Shown here one piece after another: positions 1-6,427 of a stretch of DNA of 6,427 nt. The stretch is from Muribaculaceae bacterium (GTDB lineage Bacteria > Bacteroidota > Bacteroidia > Bacteroidales > Muribaculaceae): the NCBI GenBank assembly GCA_902836725.1, contig CADFRV010000143.1:1-6427 (forward strand), given 5' to 3'. Numbering within the stretch: the stretch's first letter is position 1; every line of letters begins with the position of its first letter. Under the pieces are notes generated by a model. It was not told the DNA's origin and did not search any database. It worked only from the letters and a program-made list of their open reading frames with translations. Both the position numbers and the translations under genes were made by a program.

Positions 1-236
1 CCGCGTATCTTATTGGCTGTGTACTGGTAGGTCCATCCGTCGCCCATCGGGCCTGTCTGCGGGGTCCAGAAATTCATGCCCCACGGACGTGCCACTGCCG
101 GGTATGTGTTGCCTGTGGAAAGCTCGAAGGTAGACTCTGAGCCCACAAGCGGATTGGCAAGATCTGCCGGAGAGGTGGCTGCTGCGGCTGAAACAGCCGC
201 AGCAAGGGCCACTGTCAGATTTATTGTTTTTTTCAT
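1..236 (-). CDS. GH92 family alpha-mannosidase, N-terminal fragment (runs off window edge)
   Basis: Only the first 78 codons are present; the gene continues beyond position 1. The predicted protein starts MKKTINLTVALAAAVSAAAA, a short basic n-region and an Ala-rich hydrophobic core. There is no lipobox cysteine, so this looks like a signal peptidase I substrate released into the periplasm or beyond. The mature part begins near residue 22 with LANPLVG, then STGNTYPAVARPWGMNFW and TPQTGPMGDGW. These are the opening motifs of the GH92 N-terminal beta-sandwich domain (Glyco_hydro_92N). Family members are calcium-dependent inverting exo-alpha-mannosidases acting on N-glycans or mannan. The STGNTYPA/PWGMNFW form differs from the GNTYPG/VPFGM form of the upstream paralogues, so it is a different GH92 subtype and not a recent duplicate. 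It starts 47 bases after the preceding GH92 stop, consistent with one transcript. The catalytic domain lies outside the window, so linkage specificity and intactness cannot be judged. Confidence 0.88.
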   Translation of the reverse strand, partial: MKKTINLTVALAAAVSAAAATSPADLANPLVGSESTFELSTGNTYPAVARPWGMNFWTPQTGPMGDGWTYQYTANKIR

Positions 237-283
237 TACTATGTATCCGTGTGTGTAGTATGTGTTTCCGTATATAAGGTGGC

Positions 284-2572
284 TTATTTGCCCCACTCGG
301 TAGGTTCGTCGGTCATCTCGATTGTAAGGATGCCTCCATCCTTGATGTCGTCATGAGTGAAGAAGGGGGCATTAAGCTCGCGGCCGTTGATGTTTGCCGA
401 TTTGATATATTTGTTCTTCTTCGAGAAATCTTTTACGTTTACCACGAACTGCTTGCCGTTGGTAAGGTTGACAGTAAGATTCTCGAAAAGCGGACGGCCG
501 ATGGAATATACGGGAGATCCGGGGGTTACCTGATAGAAGCCCATGGCGTTGAGCACAAGCCATGCCGACATCTGGCCGCAATCCTCATTGCCGGAAAGGC
601 CGTCAGGATCCACGCGATACTGCTCGGTGTAGATGCGGTCCACAAGTTCCTGGGTCTTCCATGGCTGGCCGGCATAGTTGTAGAGATGGGTTATATGGTG
701 CGAGGGTTCGTTGCCGTGGGCATACTGGCCGATAAGACCGGTAATGTCTGCCGACACAAGATCGCCGGTAAGTTCGGAGGAAGCGCTGAAAAGGCTGTCG
801 AGTTTCTCAGTGAATTTCTCCTTGCCACCCATCAGTTCGATAAGCCCTGGCACATCCTGCGGCACAAACCATGTCCACTGCCATGCCGTCCCCTCGCAAT
901 AATCGTCGTTGCGGTGATTGGAGGCATTGGGCGAGAAAGGCACACGCCATGTGCCGTCGGTCATGACTCCGCGCATGAAGCGGGTCTCGGGATCGAAATA
1001 TTTCCTGTACCCCTGGGCGAAACCGGCATAGCGGGCGGCAGTGGCTGTATCGCCGGCAGCTTCTGCAAGCTGGCTTATGCACCAGTCGTCATAGGCGTAT
1101 TCAAGCGCTTTGGCCACAGATTCATTATCCTTGTCGGAAGGTACATAGCCGATTGTATTTTTATAATACTTGGCCGCCGGCATAAGATGCGGAAGCACTT
1201 TGGGAGGGCATGCTATGCCGGTGGTATCATATTCCGCCGCCCTTACAGCTGCGCGCAGGGCCTCGTTCACATCAAAAGTGTTCTGCCCCTTTGCCACGGC
1301 GTCGGCGAAAAGCGATGCCGCATGGTAACCGATCATGGTACCTGTATAGTTGCCGGCAAGTTCCCACATGGGAAGTACACCGCCCTCCTTTGCCTTAAGC
1401 AGAAGTGAGCGCAGATAATCGTCGTTTTTCTCGGGATCGATTATGGTGAGCAGCGGGTGAAGTGCACGGAAGGTATCCCAGATCGAGAATATAGTATATA
1501 CGGGGCGGTTGACATCGCCCTGTTTCACTTTGCGGTCCATGCCCAGATAGCGTCCGTCAACATCGGTGAACAGATTGGGCGATATGGCCGTATGGTACAG
1601 TGCTGTATAGAATTTCACGAGATCGTCTCTGTCGGAGCTGAATGGGACATCGATTTTCGACAGATAGGCGTTCCACTTCTCGCGGGCGGCACGGCGTGTT
1701 TCGTCAAAGGCGAAATCAGGCATCTCCTGCTCCACATTTTTCTGCGCGCCTGCATAATCCACGGCAGACACACCGACCTTTACAAGCACCTGGTCGCCAT
1801 CTTTCGTGGGAGCAAAGTTCAGGAGCGCCTTGCAACGTACATGGGGAAGACCTCTGGTGTTGATGATAGTATCTGTAACTATAGTGTGTGTGAACGGCTT
1901 GGAAAATTTGGCATAGAAAAAGATCTGCTGGTCAAACGCCCAGTATTCGGTCATTTTCCATCCGCGGATCTCGGTATCGCTCAACACCTCGAGTTCCATA
2001 TTCAGATTGTTCTGACGCTGTATGGAATAGTCCATGTCTATAATCATTCCCGGACGTTTGCTTCTGGGATAAGTATAGCGGTGGAGAGCCACACGGTCTG
2101 TGGCTGTAAGTTCGGCCTTTATGTCATAGCGGTTAAGTATGACGCTGTAATAACCCGGCTCGGCGACCTCGTTGGCATGTATGAAGCTCGAGGCATATGG
2201 GAGGCTCTGAAGAGTATCTACCTGATTGTCGATCACATGGGCGCCCACAGTAGGCATAAACAGTATGTCGCCGTAATCGGCGCAACCGGTGCCGTTGAGA
2301 TGGGTATGCGAAAAACCGTTGATAAGGGAATCGGCATAATAATATCCTGAGCATGCGTCCCAGCCGTCGATACGTGTATCGGGTGACGGCTGGATCATAC
2401 CGTTGGGAACTACAGCCCCGGGAAAAGTATGCCCATGTCCGCCAGTTCCTATGAACGGATCAACAAACGATGCATAATCGCCAGCGGCCTCGGCCTCCTG
2501 GCAGGAATCAAGCGTCACTGCAGCAAGAGCGGTGGCCATGGTTGCCGTGACAATGATAAAGATCTTTTTCAT
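284..2572 (-). CDS. GH92 family exo-alpha-mannosidase, putative lipoprotein (762 aa)
   Basis: This is a complete gene of normal GH92 length. MKKIFIIVTATMATALAAVT followed by LDSC gives a lipoprotein signal peptide with acylated Cys24. The following residues QEAEA are acidic, resembling the export signals that send Bacteroidota lipoproteins to the cell surface (inference). Family hallmarks run in order. In the N-terminal beta-sandwich (about 33-290) are FVDPFIGTGGHGHTFPGA (36-53) and GFSHTHLNGTG (86-96). In the (alpha/alpha)6 catalytic domain (about 295-700) are SIWDTFRALHPL (363-374), CEGTAWQWTW (559-568), AHGNEPSHH (618-626) and GNEDCGQMSAW (661-671). The last three blocks hold the conserved acidic and His residues of the active site, and all are intact, so the enzyme is probably active. 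Known members release terminal mannose with inversion and need calcium. It lies 105 bases after one GH92 gene and 47 before another, as the middle gene of a likely operon. The ATG at 2572 directly opens the signal peptide. Exact linkage preference cannot be read from sequence alone. Confidence 0.95.
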   Translation of the reverse strand: MKKIFIIVTATMATALAAVTLDSCQEAEAAGDYASFVDPFIGTGGHGHTFPGAVVPNGMIQPSPDTRIDGWDACSGYYYADSLINGFSHTHLNGTGCADYGDILFMPTVGAHVIDNQVDTLQSLPYASSFIHANEVAEPGYYSVILNRYDIKAELTATDRVALHRYTYPRSKRPGMIIDMDYSIQRQNNLNMELEVLSDTEIRGWKMTEYWAFDQQIFFYAKFSKPFTHTIVTDTIINTRGLPHVRCKALLNFAPTKDGDQVLVKVGVSAVDYAGAQKNVEQEMPDFAFDETRRAAREKWNAYLSKIDVPFSSDRDDLVKFYTALYHTAISPNLFTDVDGRYLGMDRKVKQGDVNRPVYTIFSIWDTFRALHPLLTIIDPEKNDDYLRSLLLKAKEGGVLPMWELAGNYTGTMIGYHAASLFADAVAKGQNTFDVNEALRAAVRAAEYDTTGIACPPKVLPHLMPAAKYYKNTIGYVPSDKDNESVAKALEYAYDDWCISQLAEAAGDTATAARYAGFAQGYRKYFDPETRFMRGVMTDGTWRVPFSPNASNHRNDDYCEGTAWQWTWFVPQDVPGLIELMGGKEKFTEKLDSLFSASSELTGDLVSADITGLIGQYAHGNEPSHHITHLYNYAGQPWKTQELVDRIYTEQYRVDPDGLSGNEDCGQMSAWLVLNAMGFYQVTPGSPVYSIGRPLFENLTVNLTNGKQFVVNVKDFSKKNKYIKSANINGRELNAPFFTHDDIKDGGILTIEMTDEPTEWGK

Positions 2573-2677
2573 ATATGATAACGCGTTTATGTCGGTTTAA
2601 GAATTGTCAAAGATTTCAAATGGCAAGAAGGAAGAGAGAAGAAACATCCCTTTTTGAGGTATAACTGTGACAGGGAA
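2573..2677 (-). other. Intergenic spacer between the first two GH92 genes
   Basis: The spacer of 105 bases has no convincing hairpin with a T-tract, so read-through from the upstream GH92 gene is likely. It contains a 20-base uninterrupted purine run on the plus strand (2625-2644), which is a C/U-rich tract in the mRNA. AATCTTTG on the minus strand (2608-2615) is one mismatch from the Bacteroidota -7 box TAnnTTTG and would give a leader of about 30 bases. No good -33 element precedes it, so an internal promoter is only a weak possibility. No Shine-Dalgarno-like sequence precedes the ATG at 2572, only AT-rich sequence, as is usual in this phylum. Confidence 0.3.
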
Positions 2678-4918
2678 TCATGGTTCTGAAGTCATTTCGA
2701 GTTCAAGCACACCACCCTGCATCAGTTGGTCGTGGGTAAACGAAGTGCCTTCGAGGGGCTTTCCGTTAAGGACGGCGCTCTTGATATATCTGGCGCTGTC
2801 TGACAGGCCGTGTGCCTTGACGGTGAACTCACGGCCACCCGGAAGCAAGATAGTGGATTCGCTGAAAAGCGGAGTACCAAGCTCATAACGGCCATCGACA
2901 GGATTCACGGGATAAAATCCCATGGAGGAGAATACGTACCAGGCCGACATCTGGCCGCAGTCTTCATTACCGCAAAGGCCGTCGGGAGTATTCGTATAGA
3001 GAGTGGTCATTATCTCATACAGCTTGTCGGCTCCTTTCCAGGGATTGTCGGTCATGTTGTAGAGATACGGCACATGGTGTCCGGGTTCATTGCCTTGCGC
3101 ATATTGGCCGAGCATGCCGGTGCTGAAAATCGGAAGCTCAATATCGGGATTGATGTAGGAGAACATGCTGTCGAGCTTTACTTCCATCCGCTCTTTTCCG
3201 CCGAGTAGCTTCATCAGCCCCGGAAGATCGTGCTGAACGGAGAAGAGATACTGCCATGCGTTGCTCTCGCATATCTCCTCGTCGTATTCCTCTGCCACGA
3301 AGCCGTGATTGAACGCGCCCTGCGCGTCGCGCGGCTGAAAAAATCCAGTGGCGGGATTGAACGTGTTGGCATAGTTTGAAGCACGCTGCATAAACTCGCG
3401 GTAGATATCCTCCTTGCCAATTTTCTGTGCAAGGAGAGCTATACAGTAGTCGTCGAAAGCATATTCCATGGTCTTCGACATGCTCCAGTCCTTGTTTCCT
3501 GAAGGCACGTAACCGAGCTCCATATACTTATCGAGCTGACGGTAATCACCCTTGCGGGCTGTAGCCACACATACATCAAGCGCTTTCCCGGCATCGATCT
3601 TTGAGCCGAGCCCCTTCATTATGGCATCCACGATCACTGGCGCGGAATGGTAGCCAATCATCATGTCGGTCTCTGATCCCCAGAAATTCCACACGGGGAG
3701 ACGTCCGAGCTGCGACGCGAATTCGGCAAGCGACTTGGCCATATCTCCGGCTCGATCGGGATTGACGATGGTGAACAGCGGATGTGCGGCGCGGTATGTG
3801 TCCCAGAGGGAGAATGTGGAGTAGTTCGTCCAGCCGTCGGCATGGTGCACCTCCCCGTCGGGGCCGAGGTAGTCGCCGTTCACATCGGAGTAGATCGTGG
3901 GGGCGAGCATCGAATGGTAAAGTGCTGTATAAAACACCGTCTTGCGGTTGCGTATGTCGGTCTCGCCAAGCGACGACGGTACCGTGATCTTTATTTTTGA
4001 CAGTTCTGAATTCCATTTGTCTCGCGCCGCCTCACGATAGGTATCGAAATCGTTTCCGCTACCTTCCGCAGCAAGATTGGCGATAGCTCCGTTTTCCGAA
4101 GTGGGTGAGAGTGCGGTGACTATGGTAAGCTGCTCGCCGGCCACGGTATTGAAATCAAATGTCGCAGTCACGCCCCACCCTTTGGGAGCGCCATCGGGAT
4201 TGTCGATAGCCACGCTGTCCATCGACACTGCGCCGAACGGACGCGAGAATCGGGACGCGAAATACACTTTCTGTCCTCTCGCCCATCCGTCGGAATAACG
4301 GTAACCGGCGATGGTGCTGTCGTTCAAAATCTTTATGGAACTGTCAACCGTGCGGTCCCAGTTCATCGCTTTGGCAAGATTCAGGATCACCGCGGCTTCA
4401 CCGGCAGGGAATGTATAGCGCTGCACGCCGATGCGGTCGCCGGCTGTAAGCTCAACGTTGATACCGTAATCGTCAAGACGCACTTTGTAATAACCGGCCG
4501 TGGCCTCCTCGCTGTCATGCGAGAAACGCGAATGCACACCAAGGGGCGCCTCAGCCGTTTTCGCCGGTTTCATTACCGGCATGAAGGATATATCGTAAAG
4601 GTCGCCGGCTCCGGTACCGCTCAGATGAGTATGGGAGAAACCTGCGATTGTACTGTCGGGATAAAAATAGCCTGAGATGCGGTCCCATCCGGGAAGACCG
4701 TTGTCAGGGCTGAGCTGCACCATACCGAATGGCACCTGCGCGCCGGGATAAGTGTTTCCGGTAAAATCAGTGCCGATCATAGGGTTCACAAACTGGGTGA
4801 GATCCTCTTCACCGGGAGTGCCGGTCGTAGTTTTTGAACAACTGCCCATAAATGCCGCAGCCGCAAAGGCGGCCGCCACAGCCATCACGGGAAACAGCCG
4901 TGTCCCGCCAACACGCAT
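2678..4918 (-). CDS. GH92 family exo-alpha-mannosidase, putative lipoprotein (746 aa from chosen start)
   Basis: This is a complete gene and the first of three GH92 genes in transcription order. Numbering from the ATG at 4918, MRVGGTRLFPVMAVAAAFAA followed by AAFMGSC is a compact lipoprotein signal with Cys27. The mature part shows FVNPMIGTDFTGNTYPGA (43-60), GFSHTHLSGTGAGD (93-106), SLWDTYRAAHPLF (370-382), CESNAWQYLF (550-559), AQGNEPGHH (607-615) and GNEDCGQMSAW (650-660). These are the ordered GH92 N-domain and (alpha/alpha)6 catalytic-domain motifs, all intact. Predicted role: calcium-dependent inverting release of terminal alpha-mannose at the cell envelope. It differs from its neighbour at GNEP-loop positions (Gln608 versus His, Gly613 versus Ser) and has ESN where the neighbour has EGT, suggesting a different linkage or substrate. 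The frame is open to 5059 with further ATGs at 4972 and 5059. Those would put a long unusual extension before the signal peptide across AT-rich sequence, so 4918 is preferred; 4972 remains possible. Confidence 0.94.
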   Translation of the reverse strand: MRVGGTRLFPVMAVAAAFAAAAFMGSCSKTTTGTPGEEDLTQFVNPMIGTDFTGNTYPGAQVPFGMVQLSPDNGLPGWDRISGYFYPDSTIAGFSHTHLSGTGAGDLYDISFMPVMKPAKTAEAPLGVHSRFSHDSEEATAGYYKVRLDDYGINVELTAGDRIGVQRYTFPAGEAAVILNLAKAMNWDRTVDSSIKILNDSTIAGYRYSDGWARGQKVYFASRFSRPFGAVSMDSVAIDNPDGAPKGWGVTATFDFNTVAGEQLTIVTALSPTSENGAIANLAAEGSGNDFDTYREAARDKWNSELSKIKITVPSSLGETDIRNRKTVFYTALYHSMLAPTIYSDVNGDYLGPDGEVHHADGWTNYSTFSLWDTYRAAHPLFTIVNPDRAGDMAKSLAEFASQLGRLPVWNFWGSETDMMIGYHSAPVIVDAIMKGLGSKIDAGKALDVCVATARKGDYRQLDKYMELGYVPSGNKDWSMSKTMEYAFDDYCIALLAQKIGKEDIYREFMQRASNYANTFNPATGFFQPRDAQGAFNHGFVAEEYDEEICESNAWQYLFSVQHDLPGLMKLLGGKERMEVKLDSMFSYINPDIELPIFSTGMLGQYAQGNEPGHHVPYLYNMTDNPWKGADKLYEIMTTLYTNTPDGLCGNEDCGQMSAWYVFSSMGFYPVNPVDGRYELGTPLFSESTILLPGGREFTVKAHGLSDSARYIKSAVLNGKPLEGTSFTHDQLMQGGVLELEMTSEP

Positions 4919-4984
4919 GTGGCGCAAGCTATCCGTATATGAATTAAGACAGGTATTTAAGAATAATTTCATGGGGCACGGTAA

Positions 4985-5023
4985 GAAAATTAATATTAGA
5001 AATAGAGTGCGTTTACAATAATA
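4985..5023 (-). promoter_or_regulatory. Weak candidate promoter boxes for the GH92 genes
   Basis: On the minus strand two octamers are one mismatch from the Bacteroidota -7 consensus TAnnTTTG: TATTATTG at 5016-5023 and TAATTTTC at 4985-4992. For the second, an ATTG lies 23 bases further upstream, slightly more than the usual 19-21 spacing to TTTG. For the first, only a TTTC-like match is found at about the right distance. Either would give a leader of roughly 60-90 bases to the ATG at 4918. The surrounding AT-rich sequence fits a promoter, but neither box is decisive. Confidence 0.25.
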
Positions 5024-5036
5024 GCCGCTTTCCACA

Positions 5037-5070
5037 CACGCTGCCGGAAACGCCGACATAAAACAGCGTG
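5037..5070. repeat. Perfect 7-bp inverted repeat (CACGCTG / CAGCGTG, 20-base spacer)
   Basis: CACGCTG at 5037-5043 is the exact reverse complement of CAGCGTG at 5064-5070, with a 20-base spacer. It lies between the ArgC-like terminator and the AT-rich presumed promoter of the GH92 genes. Arm centres are about 27 bases apart, between two and three helical turns, so it could be an operator for a dimeric regulator or a leader hairpin. There is no T-tract, so it is not an intrinsic terminator. The repeat is directly visible; a function is inference. Confidence 0.4.
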
Positions 5071-5180
5071 GGAGGAGAGATCCATTGCTTAAGCGTCGCG
5101 TTGTCCCGAACTGTTTCAGTGCTACTCTATTACTCTCCTATAAAACCATGTCTACTGAATCTCATTATATTAAAATATCC

Positions 5181-5201
5181 TAAAACCAGATCGTCATCTG
5201 G
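5181..5201 (-). terminator. Intrinsic terminator of the ArgC-like gene
   Basis: On the minus strand CCAGAT-GACG-ATCTGG forms a perfect 6-bp stem with a 4-base loop (5186-5201), followed directly by TTTTA and then a further AT-rich run. It begins 40 bases after the ArgC-like stop codon. The plus strand has no T-tract after the stem, so termination is directional. It separates the ArgC-like gene from the downstream mannosidase genes. The short stem makes strength uncertain. Confidence 0.65.
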
Positions 5202-5241
5202 AAATCAGCCGGTTGGGGAAAGCATCCGCATGCGGGAACAG

Positions 5242-6282
5242 TCAATATACCGAAGCCTTGAGGGCAAGCCCGGTACGCTCTGACAGGCCGAACAGCAGGT
5301 TGAGACAGTGCACGGCATTCCCGGCAGCCCCCTTGAGAAGATTGTCGATCACCGTTGTGATGCGTACAATGCGGCCGTCTGCCGCCCCCTCGCCATCTGC
5401 GGGATAGCCGATGTAGACCAGACACTTGTTGGTATTGGCAACGTCAAGCACAGCAGGCACATTCTCCACAGGGTATGTGAAATTATGATCCTCGTATGCC
5501 TCTCCGAACAAACGTCTCAGCTCGCCAAGGGATGTAATAAGAGGCACATCCACCTCTGCTATGATGCCTCGCGGGGTATCGCGGTCGCGGCTCACATGCA
5601 ACCTTACGCCTCCACCGAACGAAGGCTGCACTGCACGCAGCAACGATGCCACCTCGCGTGCGGCATCCTCCCCGTCGGGGCGGTTTTCTATCGGAGCTAT
5701 CGGGTCAAGCCTTGTGGAGCATGCCACTTTCTCGAAACTGGCGGAGGAAACATCTTCCCGCGCATCCCCTCGGTCTCCGAAACTCTCTGTAGAAGCGATA
5801 CTCACCGCGGCGCTTATATCGCCTGACAGAAGCATGTTTTTAGCAAGTGGGAAAAGCGCCAACTCCACCGCCATAGCCACCGGCGACGGGAGCGACGCAC
5901 GCGTGGCTCCGCGCACCAGAGGCTTGCGGTTGAATTCCGGAAATCCGTACACCATATCCATCTCACCGTTGCGGAAAGCCCCGGTAAGATCTATGACACG
6001 CACATCGGCTTCCTCACATTTGGCGCCATGCCTTTCCATCCAGTTGCGCGCCATCCACTGCTCGCCACAAAGAAACGCCACATCAAGCCCCTCAGGGTCG
6101 AGATCCGGCTCTATGCGCATGCTCACATCCCCGACAAGCCCGCGGTGCACTTCCTCTACCGAGCGCCCGGCCAGACTGTCAGAAGCCACGGCACGCAGAT
6201 CCACATCGGGATGGTTTATAAGAATTCTTATCAATTCCCCGGCAGCCATGGTTTCACCGCCGAGAATACCTGTTTTAATCAT
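5242..6282 (-). CDS. ArgC-like protein (N-acetyl-gamma-glutamyl-phosphate reductase fold) lacking catalytic motifs
   Basis: This intact 346-codon gene is slightly longer than the roughly 320 residues I recall for Bacteroides ArgC. ArgC reduces N-acyl-glutamyl-phosphate to the semialdehyde with NADPH in arginine synthesis. Preserved features: the N-terminal Rossmann start (TGILGGETMAAGELIRIL, 4-21), HPDVDL (24-29), VIDLTGAFR (96-104), VYGFPEFNR (111-119), TPRGIIAEVDV (236-246), NTNKCLVYI (283-291) and IDNLLKGAAGNAVHCLNLLF (312-331) plus GLSERTGL (332-339). Lost features: the ANPGCYPTA block with the nucleophilic Cys reads ASLPSPVA (129-136), with Pro132 at the Cys position. The HRH/HQH active-site block has no counterpart near 195-205. 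The third Gly of the nucleotide-binding turn is Thr11. Classical reductase activity is therefore not expected. It may be a pseudoenzyme, a regulatory paralogue or a reassigned enzyme. It has its own promoter and terminator and no arg gene beside it here. The start at 6282 fits the Rossmann strand exactly. The ArgC relationship is firm; the function is unknown. Confidence 0.87.
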   Translation of the reverse strand: MIKTGILGGETMAAGELIRILINHPDVDLRAVASDSLAGRSVEEVHRGLVGDVSMRIEPDLDPEGLDVAFLCGEQWMARNWMERHGAKCEEADVRVIDLTGAFRNGEMDMVYGFPEFNRKPLVRGATRASLPSPVAMAVELALFPLAKNMLLSGDISAAVSIASTESFGDRGDAREDVSSASFEKVACSTRLDPIAPIENRPDGEDAAREVASLLRAVQPSFGGGVRLHVSRDRDTPRGIIAEVDVPLITSLGELRRLFGEAYEDHNFTYPVENVPAVLDVANTNKCLVYIGYPADGEGAADGRIVRITTVIDNLLKGAAGNAVHCLNLLFGLSERTGLALKASVY

Positions 6283-6322
6283 AAATTACTGTTATACACA
6301 AATAACCCCGCTTCCCACTCTG

Positions 6323-6330
6323 CAAATATA
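6323..6330 (-). promoter_or_regulatory. Bacteroidota-type -7 promoter box of the ArgC-like gene
   Basis: The minus strand reads TATATTTG followed by CAGAG, a perfect match to the TAnnTTTG box used by the Bacteroidota primary sigma factor. Transcription would start near 6317, leaving a leader of about 35 bases before the ATG at 6282. The -33 element is poor: the expected region near 6350 reads AT-rich without a clear TTTG. No strong Shine-Dalgarno sequence is seen in the leader. The remaining sequence up to 6427 shows no gene on either strand. Confidence 0.65.
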
Positions 6331-6427
6331 CGAAATATTCGGTGAAACATAATAGCGAAAGTCGCCCGCAGGCACGGCTCTTTCATTTAAGATTGTCTTG
6401 CACTTGGGGGAATATTGTTATTTTATA

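Larger units (their letters stand above)
4919..5241. other. Gene-free region between the ArgC-like gene and the GH92 genes
   Basis: No credible gene lies here. The GH92 reading frame stays open on the minus strand up to 5059, but the extension (MSAFPAACVESGYYCKRTLF onward) resembles neither a signal peptide nor a GH92 domain. The region contains the ArgC-like terminator near 5181-5201, a 7-bp inverted repeat at 5037-5070 and AT-rich stretches (4922-5023, 5161-5185) that probably carry the promoter for the mannosidase genes. No tRNA, riboswitch or CRISPR-like structure was seen. Confidence 0.6.

Noticed and set aside
241..275. Repetitive GTGTGTGTAG/TATGTGTTTCCG sequence between the second and third GH92 genes
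   Set aside because: It is an imperfect, mirror-like simple sequence of about 30 bases with no stem-forming complementarity and no tandem unit worth annotating.
353..2350. Long plus-strand open frames (353-1408 and 1457-2350) opposite the second GH92 gene
   Set aside because: They are codon-aligned with the GH92 gene on the other strand and share its codon boundaries, so they arise from its codon bias. Their translations resemble no known domain, and the GH92 assignment is unambiguous.
5164..5169. TATAAT on the minus strand after the ArgC-like terminator
   Set aside because: It matches the E. coli -10 box, but there is no -35 partner, Bacteroidota use TAnnTTTG, and it lies in generally AT-rich sequence.
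5119..5170. Tiny minus-strand leader peptide candidate of about 11 codons after an ATG near 5166
   Set aside because: It has no ribosome-binding signal, no codon pattern suggesting attenuation, and no terminator/antiterminator pair next to it.
5308..6352. Plus-strand open frames (5308-5826, 5561-6352, 6028-6345) opposite the ArgC-like gene
   Set aside because: They overlap one another and the ArgC-like gene, show low-complexity Ser/Arg/Pro-rich translations and have no recognisable domain. They are shadows.
6357..6384. Possible hairpin GAAAG...CTTTC with inner GCC/GGC upstream of the ArgC-like promoter
   Set aside because: The outer stem is only 5 bp, the internal loops are asymmetric, and no T-tract follows on the minus strand, so neither a terminator nor a defined RNA is supported.

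Overview
The window looks like chromosomal DNA of a gut-type Bacteroidales bacterium, possibly Muribaculaceae or a relative. The evidence is three kinds of signal: Bacteroidota-style lipoprotein signal peptides, a perfect TAnnTTTG promoter box with no strong Shine-Dalgarno sequences, and protein families typical of that group. The family-level placement is inference. Every supported gene lies on the minus strand, so transcription runs from high to low coordinates.

Right part (about 5180-6427): a stand-alone 346-codon gene whose product has the overall layout of ArgC (N-acetyl-gamma-glutamyl-phosphate reductase). It lacks the catalytic cysteine motif, the active-site histidine motif and one glycine of the dinucleotide-binding turn. 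It has its own promoter (TATATTTG, 6323-6330) and a compact intrinsic terminator (5181-5201), so it appears to be expressed but catalytically altered or inactive. This is the most unusual item in the window.

Middle (4919-5241): a 323-base gap without a credible gene. It holds the ArgC-like terminator, a perfect 7-bp inverted repeat (5037-5070) and weak promoter-like boxes in front of the glycosidase genes.

Left part (1-4918): three consecutive GH92 alpha-mannosidase genes in the same direction, separated by 105 and 47 bases. The first two are complete putative lipoproteins of 746 and 762 residues. The third is cut by the window edge after 78 codons, has an ordinary secretory signal peptide and belongs to a visibly different GH92 subtype. 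Together they suggest an exo-mannosidase operon for trimming mannose from host N-glycans or fungal mannan, with the first two enzymes membrane-anchored and the third soluble. No SusC/SusD, sulfatase or regulator gene is visible here, so assignment to a polysaccharide utilization locus depends on flanking sequence.
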